Notes: a model not told the origin generated them from the letters alone. Positions 1 to 7,810 are shown, counted from the stretch's first letter. The stretch is 64,000 bases of DNA from Bin87 sp964347975 (GCA_964347975.1 CAYGAY010000014.1:19315-83314), one strand, 5' to 3'. Numbers and translations are program-made.

Positions 1-29
1 ACCCGCAGGCACATCCGATCCGGCAAAAC

Positions 30-57
30 GCAGGGGCGAATGATTATTCGTCCCTGC
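30..57. repeat. Hairpin repeat at window start
   Basis: Twelve-base arms (30-41 and 46-57) around a GATT loop pair with only one G-T wobble. The sequence just before it (ATCCGGCAAA..CG.AGGG) recurs at 378-397, before the hairpin that follows the small membrane protein gene. It could end transcription of a gene left of the window, but there is no clear T-run. Confidence 0.5.
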
Positions 58-168
58 ATCATTTCATCATCTTACAATAGTTCCCGTTATCGCCATGCTT
101 GTGCTACCATACCGTATGCTGGAGCATGATGAGGATGCAGGGCAATTTATCCAGTGAGAAAGGCCAAA

Positions 169-366
169 ATGACCCAGGAAACTATCGCCATCATCGGGGT
201 TGGCGTTGCCATCCTAGCGGTCGTCGTACCGCTGCTGCTTTTCACGCTGAGCAGAGTCAACAATCTGTCCGAAGCCCAACATCGGACTAACGAAGTCCTG
301 GTGGCGTTAGCCAACCATCGCCATGATCCTGACGGGGCAACCACCTTCACGTTGCCCGCCGACTAA
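169..366 (+). CDS. Small single-pass membrane protein
   Basis: I place the start at the second ATG (MTQETIAII), giving 65 aa; an upstream ATG at 154 would add five residues. Residues about 6-27 form one strongly hydrophobic segment (IAIIGVGVAILAVVVPLLLF), followed by a short polar tail with no cysteines or enzymatic motifs. Family unknown to me; short membrane peptides of this sort are often annotated hypothetical. It stands alone between two related hairpin repeats (30-57 and 393-417), so it may be a unit of its own. Coding status rests on the clean membrane segment only. Confidence 0.55.
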   Translation: MTQETIAIIGVGVAILAVVVPLLLFTLSRVNNLSEAQHRTNEVLVALANHRHDPDGATTFTLPAD

Positions 367-392
367 CCCTCAAATACATCCGGCAAAGCGTA

Positions 393-417
393 GGGGGCGG
401 GTTTGAAACCCGCCCCC
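393..417. repeat. Hairpin repeat with TTTGAAA loop
   Basis: Perfect 9-bp arms (GGGGGCGGG / CCCGCCCCC) around a TTTGAAA loop. The same hairpin, with the same loop, stands after rplL at 7731-7757. It lies between two converging genes (small membrane protein on +, HpaB-like on -) and may terminate both. Confidence 0.6.
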
Positions 418-447
418 TGCAACGTCGCCATCCGGCGCGCGCGCCGG

Positions 448-1905
448 TTACTCCCGCTCCAAAAACTCCCGCACCTGCTGCATCAGCGGCTCCCGGTCGT
501 AGATGGCCAGCAGCAGGGCGGCGTTGCGCATCCAGTCGCCCTGGAAGTAGCGTTCGTACAACACCTGCCGGCCGCCGAAGGCGCTGCACGCCGCGTCCCA
601 GGCGAGGCGGAACAGGCGCACCCGCTCCCGCGCCGATGCCGTATCGGTGTCCAGGTAGGTGTCCAGCAGCTCCGCCATCGGCCCGTCGAAGTCCTTTTCC
701 GACGGCAGAGCCATCAGGCTGCTGGAGCCGAGGAGCTGGATGATCTCAGCCATGCGCGGGTACATCTTGATGAACAGGTTGCGGGCCACGTTCAGCGGCG
801 CCCGGTCGGGCAGCATTACGCCCCATTCGTCGATGGATGCGTTGACCTCGGACTGGGTGAGCAGCGCCCTGGTTATCTCCAGGTTTTCCACCAGCTCGGC
901 GATCAGCCCCTGCACCTGCGGAATATCGCCGCTGCCCAGGGTTTTGACCATCAGGCTGGCGATGCCGACGATGAACTCGCACTTGGCCACGTTCTTGGTG
1001 ACCACCTGGTGGCCGGTATGCACGTACTGCCCGGTGGCGTTGGACATATTGTTGCACTTGTGCCGGTCGCCGTACATGAACACCCGCTCCCAGGGCACCA
1101 GGACGTCGTCGAAGAAGACGATGGCGTCCATCTCCTCGAAACGGGAACCCAGCGGATGATCGAAATGGGACTTGCCCAGGTCGAAGCTCTCCCGGCAGAT
1201 GAACTTCAGGCCGTCGATCCCGCAGGGCACGGCGAAGGCGAAGGCGTACTTATGGGCGTCCTCATCCCGGGCCAGCAGAGATGACCGGGTGGGATAGACC
1301 ATGATCTCGTCGGACAGTGGCCCCAGCGTCGCCAGAACCCGGGGCCCGCGAATGATCAGGCCGGCGTCGGTTTCCCGGACCACGTGCAGCGCCACGTCGG
1401 TGGTGTAGTCCAGGGACGTGGCCGACGGCGCCCGGTTGCGCTGGAGGTTCACCAGCGTGTGGGTCATGCAGATGTCGTTTTCGCGGGCGTATTCGTAGTA
1501 GTTGACGATGTTCCGCTTGAATTCGGGACGGTCCTCGCCGAAAAAGTCCCCGGCAGCGGCCATGGCCATGATGGTGACGTTGAGGAAGTCGGGCGTCCGG
1601 CCCATCATGCCGTAGCTGGCGTGGGCCCAGCGGGACATCATCTCCCGCCGGCGAGCCAAATCCTCCGACGACTGGGGGATGATGAAGGACAGTCCCACCG
1701 GGTCGCCGGTGGAGGGCGAGGCGTAGGTCATCTTGCCGCCGAGTCCGGCATCGTGCTGCATATCGTACAGCCCGGCGATGGAACGGGCCCCGTTGGCCAG
1801 GCCGGGAAACTCCGTAACGTCAGCAATGCGCCGGCCGTCCAGCCAGATTTCGCGCGGTTGCTCTTGCAGGCCGGCCAGGTACTCGGCCCCGGTTCTTGCG
1901 GGCAT
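448..1905 (-). CDS. 4-hydroxyphenylacetate 3-hydroxylase (HpaB) family flavin monooxygenase
   Basis: From MPARTGAEYLAGL this is 485 aa, the usual length for the large component of FADH2-dependent two-component aromatic hydroxylases and the related vinylacetyl-CoA isomerase group. The centre carries the family's acyl-CoA-dehydrogenase-like core, with MDAIVFFDDVLVPWERVF followed by MYGDRHKCNN. The frame opens further upstream (to 1962), but those extra residues translate a palindromic intergenic repeat, so the MPARTG start is preferred. No flavin reductase partner is adjacent, so reduced flavin would have to come from elsewhere. Substrate is not deducible; hydroxylation of a phenol or a dehydratase-type reaction are both possible in this family. 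Confidence 0.85.
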   Translation of the reverse strand: MPARTGAEYLAGLQEQPREIWLDGRRIADVTEFPGLANGARSIAGLYDMQHDAGLGGKMTYASPSTGDPVGLSFIIPQSSEDLARRREMMSRWAHASYGMMGRTPDFLNVTIMAMAAAGDFFGEDRPEFKRNIVNYYEYARENDICMTHTLVNLQRNRAPSATSLDYTTDVALHVVRETDAGLIIRGPRVLATLGPLSDEIMVYPTRSSLLARDEDAHKYAFAFAVPCGIDGLKFICRESFDLGKSHFDHPLGSRFEEMDAIVFFDDVLVPWERVFMYGDRHKCNNMSNATGQYVHTGHQVVTKNVAKCEFIVGIASLMVKTLGSGDIPQVQGLIAELVENLEITRALLTQSEVNASIDEWGVMLPDRAPLNVARNLFIKMYPRMAEIIQLLGSSSLMALPSEKDFDGPMAELLDTYLDTDTASARERVRLFRLAWDAACSAFGGRQVLYERYFQGDWMRNAALLLAIYDREPLMQQVREFLERE

Positions 1906-1930
1906 GGCGAACCCCTTTGTGCGTACCGAA

Positions 1931-2000
1931 CCGTCTTTCCGGCGCAAGCCGGAATCCGGCAAAATTCCCCGGACTCCGGCCTTCGCCGGAGAGACGGATT
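1931..2000. repeat. Palindromic intergenic repeat (TCATTCCGGC family)
   Basis: Two hairpins (TTCCGGCGCAAGCCGGAA, then CTCCGGCCTTCGCCGGAG) lie between degenerate CCGTC/GACGG ends. It is the same composite palindrome as those at 2936-3026 and 59378-59480. It extends the reading frame of the HpaB-like gene with translated repeat. Confidence 0.55.
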
Positions 2001-2027
2001 AATGGCATCAAGTTGCATCCAATAGTG

Positions 2028-2912
2028 TCAGGTTCCCAAATACCGTTTCAGCCAGTTCATGGCGTGGACGTTGAAGTCGGTGCAGGGACTGTGGGTCAGG
2101 TCGGGATAGACCAGCAGGGACTTGTGCGCCCTGATGCGGTCGAATACCGGCATTATGGTGTCGTAAGGGCAGGTGGTGTCGGCCATGCCGATGTTGACCA
2201 GGATGGGGCACTGGATGGCGTCGGCCAGAGTGAGGGTGTCGAAGTAGCGCAGGGTGTCCAGCATGGCCGGCCGCTCTTCGGGATGTTCCTGCGCGTAGTT
2301 GCGCAGTTCGTGGTAGGGCCGCGTGGCGATGTCGATGGCCGCCGGATAGTTGCACATGAAGGGCTCTTCCGCCACCGCGGCGGCCAGGCGGTGGTCCAGC
2401 GCCGCCGTGGCCAGGGTGAACCCGCCGCCCTGGCTGCGGCTCCACATCCCGATGCGCGCCGCGTCCACCTCGTCCCTTTCGGCGAGGAAGTCAACGCCGC
2501 GCACACAGTCCATGTACCCGGCCCGGTAGTAGTAGTTGTCCCGGTCGGTTACGTTATAGGTCAGCTTGTTGGCGCCTGGCGGAAGGTCCCACTCCGGGAT
2601 GCTTTCGCCCTGGGCGCGCGGGAACAACGTCAGCACGGCGAACCCGTGCATCACTACGTAGTAGGGAATGTCCTTGGCGCCGCCGTAGCCGGGCGCCGCC
2701 AGCAGGGCCGGGAACCGTCCCGATGCCGGCGTATCCCGGGGCACGGTGTAGAAGCCCCGCAACCGCTGGCCGCCGTAGCTGCGCAGGCTCACGTTCCAGG
2801 TCTCGTACTCCCGGCCGCTGCGCTCCGGGCACTCGGTCAGCGCGGCATCCACCGGCATTTCGTTCAGAATGGCGCGGGTGGCATTCCAAAAATCGGCAAC
2901 TGCCTGGTCCAT
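2028..2912 (-). CDS. Acetyl-xylan-esterase-like alpha/beta hydrolase (AXE1 family)
   Basis: About 294 aa from MDQAVADFWN; a start at 2942 is possible but reads into the adjacent repeat. The nucleophile elbow WSRSQGGG places the catalytic Ser near residue 160, an acid is plausible near ADTTCPYD and the catalytic His lies in LTHSPCTDF. The layout matches cephalosporin-C deacetylase/acetyl xylan esterase proteins (Pfam AXE1). There is no signal peptide, so it is probably cytoplasmic and may act on small acyl esters rather than polysaccharide. Two paralogues lie at 26492-27454 (active site lost) and 28717-29643 (active site intact). Confidence 0.85.
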   Translation of the reverse strand: MDQAVADFWNATRAILNEMPVDAALTECPERSGREYETWNVSLRSYGGQRLRGFYTVPRDTPASGRFPALLAAPGYGGAKDIPYYVVMHGFAVLTLFPRAQGESIPEWDLPPGANKLTYNVTDRDNYYYRAGYMDCVRGVDFLAERDEVDAARIGMWSRSQGGGFTLATAALDHRLAAAVAEEPFMCNYPAAIDIATRPYHELRNYAQEHPEERPAMLDTLRYFDTLTLADAIQCPILVNIGMADTTCPYDTIMPVFDRIRAHKSLLVYPDLTHSPCTDFNVHAMNWLKRYLGT

Positions 2913-2935
2913 TTGCGGCCTCCCATGGTTGCGTT

Positions 2936-3026
2936 TCGTCATTCCGGCCTTGAGCCGGAATCCAGGCGCCTTTGCAGAATGGCCTGGCGGTCGGTCTCCG
3001 GATCCCCGCTTTCGCGGGAATGACGG
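2936..3026. repeat. Composite palindromic repeat with GTCATTCC/GGAATGAC ends
   Basis: It begins GTCATTCCGG with an internal hairpin (CCGGCCTTGAGCCGG) and ends with a second hairpin and GGGAATGAC, giving terminal inverted repeats around about 90 bp. It is a MITE- or REP-like element related to 59378-59480 and, degenerately, 1931-2000. Confidence 0.6.
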
Positions 3027-3061
3027 GTGAGGGCGGGAATAACGGTTGATGTCGATACAGT

Positions 3062-4300
3062 CTAAATGTTATCACGGTCGCCGGCATCGGGTGGCGTTGC
3101 CGGCGTTATGAACTCGTAGCCGTAGTGAGAAACCAGAAAGGGAACGTAGTCATTAACCAGCCGAATTAACCGGTCATTGACATTGGAGGGATTCTTCTGG
3201 AAATCGGCTATGGAATCAACGTATTCCGCCAGACGCGGCGCAAAAGCGTCGTAGCCGTCCAGCCCCAACCCTTCATAAATCAGGTGGATTTGCCCCATCT
3301 TGTCCTGCTCCAACTCTTCGTACCGAATTTCAACCAGCCGTCCCTCCGGTATCAGTTCTTTCTGTTCCAGGTAAGTTTCCGCCATCCGGCGGTAGATTTT
3401 CACCTGTCGCAGCAGCAGCTCGTCAAAGTCGATGCTTTGCAGCGCGTGCCAGCTGTTCATCAGCCGCAGCAGGTGGGCGTAGGAGCGCAAGGTATCGTAG
3501 GGGTTGCGCTGGATATAGACGAAGCGGGCATCGGGGAACATCTCCAGCAGCGCTGGGATGCGGCTGGTGTTGGAGGGCGATTTCAGCAAAAGGGGTTTGC
3601 CGTCCATATAAAAACTGGCGGCTTTGAGCAGCTTTGCGTATTCCCGTCGCCAACGTTGGCGGTCGCCATCGCTGAGCCGTTGGTCCATGAACAGGTAATC
3701 CAGCGTCGCATCGGCGGTGCGCGGGAAATAGAGCGAGACGTAGGGGCTGAGGCCGCAGGAGCAAATCAGCGCGATTTCCTCTTCCTGGGGCATGGCGAAA
3801 CTAACCGGGATGTTATCCACGCCGCGGTTCGGCGGGATTTTGGACTCCAGTATGCGGCGCACCCGCCGCTGGCCGGCCAGGAACAAATCCGGCAGCGCCG
3901 CCTGGTAAGTGTTGACGAAACCCCACCGCGGGTCCGTGGCCAACAGGTTGTGCAGTAGCGTGGTGCCGGAGCGCCAGAAGCCCAGCAGGAATAACGGCTC
4001 GGGATGCAACGCGGCCCGTCGAATACGACCCCCGTACACCGCGCTTTGCCAGAACCGCATGGGCGCAAAAATAGCGTCGGCGGCCAGGATGCCCAGGTAG
4101 CGGCGGATGAACCGGCCGTCCACGCCGTATCGGAGGCCCAGCCGCAATGCCAGCGACAGGCGGCCCGTGGCCAGAAAACTGTTGAACCCGGAACCAAAGG
4201 AGCCGGATTGGTCGAATGCTCCCGGGTGGTAGCCGCTGCGTGAGGGAGCAGCGGAGCCACTGCTATCGGTTCGGCGGTCGGTCAGTCTGGGACTCGCCAT
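3062..4300 (-). CDS. PAPS-dependent sulfotransferase family protein
   Basis: 412 aa from MASPRLTDRR. The 5'-phosphosulfate loop LGFWRSGTT lies at about residues 106-114, and the 3'-phosphate-binding RNPYDTLRSY comes further on, the two hallmark motifs of the sulfotransferase fold (Sulfotransfer_3-like). There is no signal peptide; a hydrophobic patch near AADAIFAPMRFW may be peripheral. The start overlaps the 3' end of the APS kinase gene by 19 nt, so the two are translationally coupled: one makes PAPS, the other spends it. The acceptor (glycan, lipid or small alcohol) cannot be told from sequence. Confidence 0.85.
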   Translation of the reverse strand: MASPRLTDRRTDSSGSAAPSRSGYHPGAFDQSGSFGSGFNSFLATGRLSLALRLGLRYGVDGRFIRRYLGILAADAIFAPMRFWQSAVYGGRIRRAALHPEPLFLLGFWRSGTTLLHNLLATDPRWGFVNTYQAALPDLFLAGQRRVRRILESKIPPNRGVDNIPVSFAMPQEEEIALICSCGLSPYVSLYFPRTADATLDYLFMDQRLSDGDRQRWRREYAKLLKAASFYMDGKPLLLKSPSNTSRIPALLEMFPDARFVYIQRNPYDTLRSYAHLLRLMNSWHALQSIDFDELLLRQVKIYRRMAETYLEQKELIPEGRLVEIRYEELEQDKMGQIHLIYEGLGLDGYDAFAPRLAEYVDSIADFQKNPSNVNDRLIRLVNDYVPFLVSHYGYEFITPATPPDAGDRDNI

Positions 4301-4917
4301 GTCAGCAACTCCCGCCGGCGCAAAAAGGCCATTAGCTCCGCGCCGCATTCGGCAACGGTGCGGCCGGCGGTTTCGATGGTCACTTCCGGACTGGCCGGCC
4401 TTTCGTATGGAGAATCAATGCCGGTGAAATCCTTGATTTCGCCCAACCGGGCGCGACGGTACAGCCCCTTGGTGTCCCGTTCCTCGCACAGCGCCAGCGG
4501 CGTGTTAACGAATACTTCCACGAATCTGTCCCGGCCAACCAACGACCGGGCAAATTCCCGCTCGGACTGGAAGGGCGAGATGCACGCCACCATTGTAATG
4601 AGCCCCGCTTCGTACATCAGGCTGGCGATGTGGGCCAGGCGGCGCACGTTTTCCCGCCGGTCCGCGATGCTGAACCCCAAATCGTCGTTCAGGCCGTGGC
4701 GCAGCTTGTCGCCGTCCAGGACGTAGGTCAGCCACCCCGCATCATGGAGCCGGCGGGACAGCCAGCCGGACAATTCGCTCTTGCCGGCGCCGGATAACCC
4801 GGTGAACCACAGTACAAAAGGCTGCTGACGGAGCAAAACGGCGCGCTCGGGCGGCGATACGGCAACCGCCGGCCGTATCGCTCCCGAAGGCGTATGTTCC
4901 TTGGCCTCTGCCATCAT
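4282..4917 (-). CDS. cysC: Adenylylsulfate (APS) kinase
   Basis: About 211 aa from MMAEAKEH, preceded by GGGGAG; an adjacent second ATG is an equal candidate. The P-loop GLSGAGKS (residues about 40-47), the APS-binding LDGDKLRHGLNDDLGFS and RRENVRR, and DTKGLYRRARLGEIKDFTG are all classic APS kinase. It phosphorylates APS to PAPS. No ATP sulfurylase (cysDN or sat) or PAPS reductase is nearby, and the partner gene is a sulfotransferase. This points to sulfation of a product rather than assimilatory sulfate reduction. Confidence 0.92.
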   Translation of the reverse strand: MMAEAKEHTPSGAIRPAVAVSPPERAVLLRQQPFVLWFTGLSGAGKSELSGWLSRRLHDAGWLTYVLDGDKLRHGLNDDLGFSIADRRENVRRLAHIASLMYEAGLITMVACISPFQSEREFARSLVGRDRFVEVFVNTPLALCEERDTKGLYRRARLGEIKDFTGIDSPYERPASPEVTIETAGRTVAECGAELMAFLRRRELLTWRVPD

Positions 4918-5030
4918 ATCTCCCCGCAGTCTGGGCTGCGGTAAAAATCGTCGGGCATTATAACGCAGACGGCAGTGCCTTTCAGAGTTTGGAGAAACGC
5001 CGCGGCCCAATCCGTGATCTTCCGCCGCCC

Positions 5031-5070
5031 AAAAAGGGAGGCTCCGGGGCTGTTTGCCAGCCCCGGAGCC
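5031..5070 (-). terminator. Rho-independent terminator of the usp gene
   Basis: Perfect 12-bp arms (GGCTCCGGGGCT at 5040-5051 and its complement at 5059-5070) around GTTTGCC. On the minus strand they are followed by CTCCC and five Ts (5035-5031). It lies 37 nt beyond the stop of the universal stress protein gene. Confidence 0.85.
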
Positions 5071-5106
5071 TTCCGTCCGGCGGGAGTTCGGTTGGGCGGA
5101 TCAGGA

Positions 5107-6144
5107 TCAGCCTACCGGCGCGGCATCGTGGTGGAACGCCGCCGCCCCGGCGAACTTTCGATCCTCCCGGAACTCCCCGGCCGGCGCTTCCGCCCGCATC
5201 GGCCCGCGCACCAGCAGGGTCGGGAAATTGGAGTGCCGCACCACGCGGTCGGCGACGCTGCCGAATAGCGCCCTCCCTACGCCGCGACGACCGTGGGTAG
5301 CCATCACGACCAGGCCGTTGTCCAGTTCATCCACCAGGTTGAGTATTCCATTCGTCGGACTTTGCAGGGAGTGACGCACCGTCACGTCGAATACGGGGAA
5401 CCGGGCCTGCAGCGCGTCCGCCTTCCGCCACAGGTACTCCCGGGAGGCTTCGGTCAGTTGCTTCGCCAGCTCCGCCGGATCGCCGTAGCGGAACGTGGGG
5501 CCGACGTGAGCGTGGGACCAATCGCCGTTAACCCTTATCTGCTCGGAGCTCGGCGTGGCTCGAAACAGCGTGATGCGGGCCCCGAAAGCCGCCGCCAGCT
5601 CTCCGGCGTAGGACAGCGCGTTCTCGGCAAAACTGGCGCCGTCCAGGGGGACCAGGATGTTGTCGATGCGCTGCGGCACCACCGGGCAGTCATTCTCGTT
5701 GCAGCGCGCGATGAGGGTCGGATTGCCGACCTCGCGAACCACCCTGGCGGTTACGCTGCCGGTCAACATTCGGGTGAGGCCGCCGCGCCCGTGGGTTGAC
5801 ATCACAATCATGGCGGCGGGGTCGCGGTTGGCCAGGTTGATGATGACCTCGTGGGCCGGCCCTTCATGCACTTCGGCGAATATCGCGGGTTCGACGCCCC
5901 AATGCTTCATGCGCTGTTTGACGCGGGTCAAGTCGGCCAGGATGCGGTCCTGCTCGCCGGCGGCCACGGCGGCGCTGAAGCGTCCGTGTTCGGCGTCGGT
6001 CTGCCAGCCGGGAATCGGCGCAAAAGACCGTAGCAGGGTGACCGGCGCGCGGGTGGCGTTGGCCATCAGCCGGGCCGCCGGCAGCGCCTGGGCCGACAGT
6101 TTCGACCCATCCAGGGGAACGATTATGTTGTTGCAGAGCGCCAT
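5107..6144 (-). CDS. Tandem-domain universal stress protein (UspA family)
   Basis: 345 aa with two Usp domains (about 5-150 and 160-315). Each begins with an (N)IIVPLDGS/(N)ILVPLDGA strand and ends with the ATP-binding G-2x-G-9x-G-S/T signature: STHGRGGLTRMLTGSVT in the first, ATHGRRGVGRALFGSVAD in the second. Both signatures are intact, so ATP binding is likely in each half. RBS AGGAGG stands at 6151-6157. A perfect TGTGA-N6-TCACA site lies 48-63 nt upstream and a strong terminator follows, so it is a monocistronic, probably CRP/FNR-family-controlled stress gene. Confidence 0.92.
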   Translation of the reverse strand: MALCNNIIVPLDGSKLSAQALPAARLMANATRAPVTLLRSFAPIPGWQTDAEHGRFSAAVAAGEQDRILADLTRVKQRMKHWGVEPAIFAEVHEGPAHEVIINLANRDPAAMIVMSTHGRGGLTRMLTGSVTARVVREVGNPTLIARCNENDCPVVPQRIDNILVPLDGASFAENALSYAGELAAAFGARITLFRATPSSEQIRVNGDWSHAHVGPTFRYGDPAELAKQLTEASREYLWRKADALQARFPVFDVTVRHSLQSPTNGILNLVDELDNGLVVMATHGRRGVGRALFGSVADRVVRHSNFPTLLVRGPMRAEAPAGEFREDRKFAGAAAFHHDAAPVG

Positions 6145-6191
6145 GGTGCTACCTCCTGTCCGCCGCAGGACCGCGGCCGGTTTCCTGTATT

Positions 6192-6207
6192 TGTGACATC
6201 CATCACA
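6192..6207. promoter_or_regulatory. CRP-type operator upstream of usp
   Basis: TGTGACATCCATCACA is a perfect TGTGA-N6-TCACA palindrome matching the core of the CRP consensus. It is centred about 55 nt before the usp start codon; no convincing -10 for usp could be placed. The AT-rich stretch at 6210-6245 holds a TTGACA on the plus strand. Confidence 0.55.
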
Positions 6208-6336
6208 TTTTGACAGCGAATATTATTTATCGTCTATACCAATAGTATCACCTCACCTTGGGGATTGCAATAGTGAGGTGGGGCAACTGTTCAGAGTCGA
6301 GGGGCATCTTTGCCAGGAAACCGTCATCCGCTGTGG

Positions 6337-6369
6337 GAACCAGATTGCCACGCTGCGCTCGCAATGACC
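6337..6369. repeat. Half copy of the GATTGCC..GCAATGAC repeat
   Basis: AGATTGCCACGCTGCGCTCG plus CAATGAC matches one arm of the fuller elements at 18676-18764 and 54620-54723. The nearby GTGGGTACGCAT (6372-6383) recurs in slightly changed form at 54738-54749. Confidence 0.5.
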
Positions 6370-6399
6370 AAGTGGGTACGCATCAGGGGCGCGACGCTG

Positions 6400-6428
6400 T
6401 TGCGCTCTGGCGCAAAGGGTGTTAGGCT
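6400..6428 (+). promoter_or_regulatory. Candidate rplJ promoter
   Basis: TTGCGC (6400-6405) and TAGGCT (6423-6428) are separated by exactly 17 bp, a plausible sigma70-type promoter for GC-rich DNA. It lies about 230 nt ahead of rplJ and just before the structured leader. Both hexamers deviate from consensus. Confidence 0.4.
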
Positions 6429-6469
6429 GACCTGCACAACCGAATAGTAGCCAAATGCGCTTGAGACAG

Positions 6470-6640
6470 CGGGTACCCACCGGGAACAATGGCGGCCAGT
6501 CGCCGCCCGCCGAGGCGAAACCCACCGGATGCTTCCGGTGGCAGCAGGGGTTTTTGACGCCGGCGGCGATCCTGTCCGTTGCGTCGCGCTACCCGCGCCC
6601 GTGGTCTCGAGGCGCGGGCGTTTTTTTTGCCTCACGGCAA
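6470..6640 (+). promoter_or_regulatory. L10 (rplJ) leader with attenuator-terminator
   Basis: The 200-nt leader holds several stems (for example CCACCGGATGCTTCCGGTGG) and a GCCGAGG box like that of known L10 leaders. It ends in an intrinsic terminator: CCCGCGCC (6592-6599) pairs with GGCGCGGG (6611-6618), followed by CG and eight Ts (6621-6628), all before the rplJ ribosome site. A terminator inside the 5' leader implies autoregulated attenuation by the L10-L12 complex, as established in other bacteria. A covariance search with the Rfam L10_leader model would settle it. Confidence 0.65.
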
Positions 6641-6655
6641 ATCAGGAGCGAAACC

Positions 6656-7195
6656 TTGCCAACTCAGGAAAAAGTGGACCGGGTGGCCGAGCTGAAGGAC
6701 AAGCTGGAACGCAGTTCCATCGTCGTCTCCACCGGTTACACCGGCATGAGCGCCAACCAGATGGTGGACCTGCGCCGGCGGATGCGGGAGGGCGGCGTTG
6801 AGTTCGTCGTTATCAAGAACAACCTGCTCAACCGGGCCGCCGATGCTGCCGCGGTGCCGCAGCTCAAGGACATCATCACCGGTCAAACGGCCATTGCAGT
6901 GGGTTACGACGACGCGGCGCTCATCGCCAAGGCGGTGAACGACGCGGCCAACGCCAGCGCCGGCGGGCTGTCCATTCACGGCGCCGTGATAGCGCAAGGC
7001 GACGCGATGCAGCCCGACGAGGTATCTCGTCTCGCCGCGCTGCCGCCGCGCCCGGCGCTGGTGGCGCAGCTGCTGGGCAATATGCAGTCGCCGCTGTACG
7101 GCCTGATGAACGTGCTCAACGGCACGGCGCGCAGCCTGGCCTACGTGTTGCAGGCGCGGATTGACCAGTTGCAGCCGGCAGAAGCGGCCGAGTAG
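6656..7195 (+). CDS. rplJ: 50S ribosomal protein L10
   Basis: 179 aa from a TTG start (6656) reading MPTQEKVDRVAELKDKLE, which matches the usual L10 N-terminus; AGGAG lies eight bases upstream. The ATG-initiated frame further upstream runs through the leader terminator and is not credible. The N-terminal domain binding 23S rRNA and L11 is present, and the C-terminal helix (VLNGTARSLAYVLQARIDQL) that anchors L7/L12 dimers is intact. rplJ and rplL make up the stalk operon, but rplK/rplA and rpoB/rpoC are not next to it here. Confidence 0.93.
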   Translation: MPTQEKVDRVAELKDKLERSSIVVSTGYTGMSANQMVDLRRRMREGGVEFVVIKNNLLNRAADAAAVPQLKDIITGQTAIAVGYDDAALIAKAVNDAANASAGGLSIHGAVIAQGDAMQPDEVSRLAALPPRPALVAQLLGNMQSPLYGLMNVLNGTARSLAYVLQARIDQLQPAEAAE

Positions 7196-7206
7196 AGACT
7201 ATCACT

Positions 7207-7247
7207 ATCACCCTCACCCTGGCCCTCTCCCATCAATGGAGCGGGAG
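7207..7247. repeat. CCCTCACCCT..GGAGAAGG intergenic repeat
   Basis: TCACCCTCACCCTGGCCCTC followed by TCCC...GGGAGAAGG is a relative of the element at 62440-62474 (CCCTCTCCCTCTGGGAGAGG then GTTAGGGTGAGGGC). It sits between rplJ and rplL without breaking the operon. Confidence 0.5.
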
Positions 7248-7293
7248 AAGGTGATGACAAAGCAACGTTCACAACAGTCAGGAGGTTATAACC

Positions 7294-7686
7294 ATGGCAG
7301 TGAATCAGGAAGTGCTGGCAGCGATTAAGGATATGAGCGTGATGGACCTGGCCGATTTGGTCAAGGCCATTGAAGAGGAGTTTGGCATCTCTGCCGCCGC
7401 GCCGATGGCGGTGGCCGCCGCTCCGGCGGCCGGCGTGGTCACCGACGATGCCCCGTCCGCGGCCGGCGACGAGCAGACCGAGTTCACCGTCACCCTGGCC
7501 GACTTCGGCGCCAACAAGATCAACGTCATCAAGGCCGTGCGCGAGGTTACCGACCTGGGGCTGCGCGAGGCCAAGGAGCTGGTGGAATCGGCCCCGGCCC
7601 GCGTCCGCGAGGGCGTGAACAAGGAAGACGCCGACACCATCAAGGGCAAACTGGAAGAAGCCGGCGCGACCGTGCAAGTTGCATAG
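7294..7686 (+). CDS. rplL: 50S ribosomal protein L7/L12
   Basis: 130 aa with the N-terminal dimerisation helices (VLAAIKDMSVMDLADLVKAI), an Ala/Pro-rich hinge (about 35-60), and the C-terminal factor-binding domain with KINVIKAVREVTDLGLREAK. RBS AGGAGG is at 7280-7285. It follows rplJ by 98 nt that contain an interspersed repeat, and it is followed by a terminator-like hairpin. It forms the multicopy stalk that recruits translation GTPases. Confidence 0.96.
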   Translation: MAVNQEVLAAIKDMSVMDLADLVKAIEEEFGISAAAPMAVAAAPAAGVVTDDAPSAAGDEQTEFTVTLADFGANKINVIKAVREVTDLGLREAKELVESAPARVREGVNKEDADTIKGKLEEAGATVQVA

Positions 7687-7692
7687 TCACCA

Positions 7693-7724
7693 CCGGACGA
7701 CCGGAGCCCCGGACGACCGGAGCC
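7693..7724. repeat. Tandem 16-bp repeat after rplL
   Basis: CCGGACGACCGGAGCC occurs twice in perfect tandem (7693-7708, 7709-7724) just before the rplL terminator hairpin. Each unit can fold on its CCGG ends. Function unknown. Confidence 0.7.
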
Positions 7725-7730
7725 ATCGCG

Positions 7731-7757
7731 CCGGGGCGGGTTTGAAACCCGCCCCGG
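7731..7757 (+). terminator. Terminator hairpin of rplJL
   Basis: Perfect 10-bp arms CCGGGGCGGG/CCCGCCCCGG around TTTGAAA, followed by CATCTTTTG. It is the same repeat as 393-417, here placed where the rplJ-rplL transcript should end. Confidence 0.65.
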
Positions 7758-7810
7758 CATCTTTTGCGTGGTGTACAATGCCGTCAGTTTGAGCGGGAGG
7801 CCCTGCGGGT

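Noticed and set aside
403..1284. Long open frames antisense to real genes (for example 403-1284, 29831-31870, 22200-23843)
   Set aside because: They are antisense shadows produced by high GC; compositions rich in Arg, Gly, His and Val and no domain features.
1906..1962. N-terminal extension of the HpaB-like protein
   Set aside because: The extra residues are translated palindromic repeat and lack a ribosome site.
6455..6655. ATG-initiated upstream extension of rplJ
   Set aside because: It crosses the leader terminator and eight-T tract, and L10 homology begins at the TTG at 6656.
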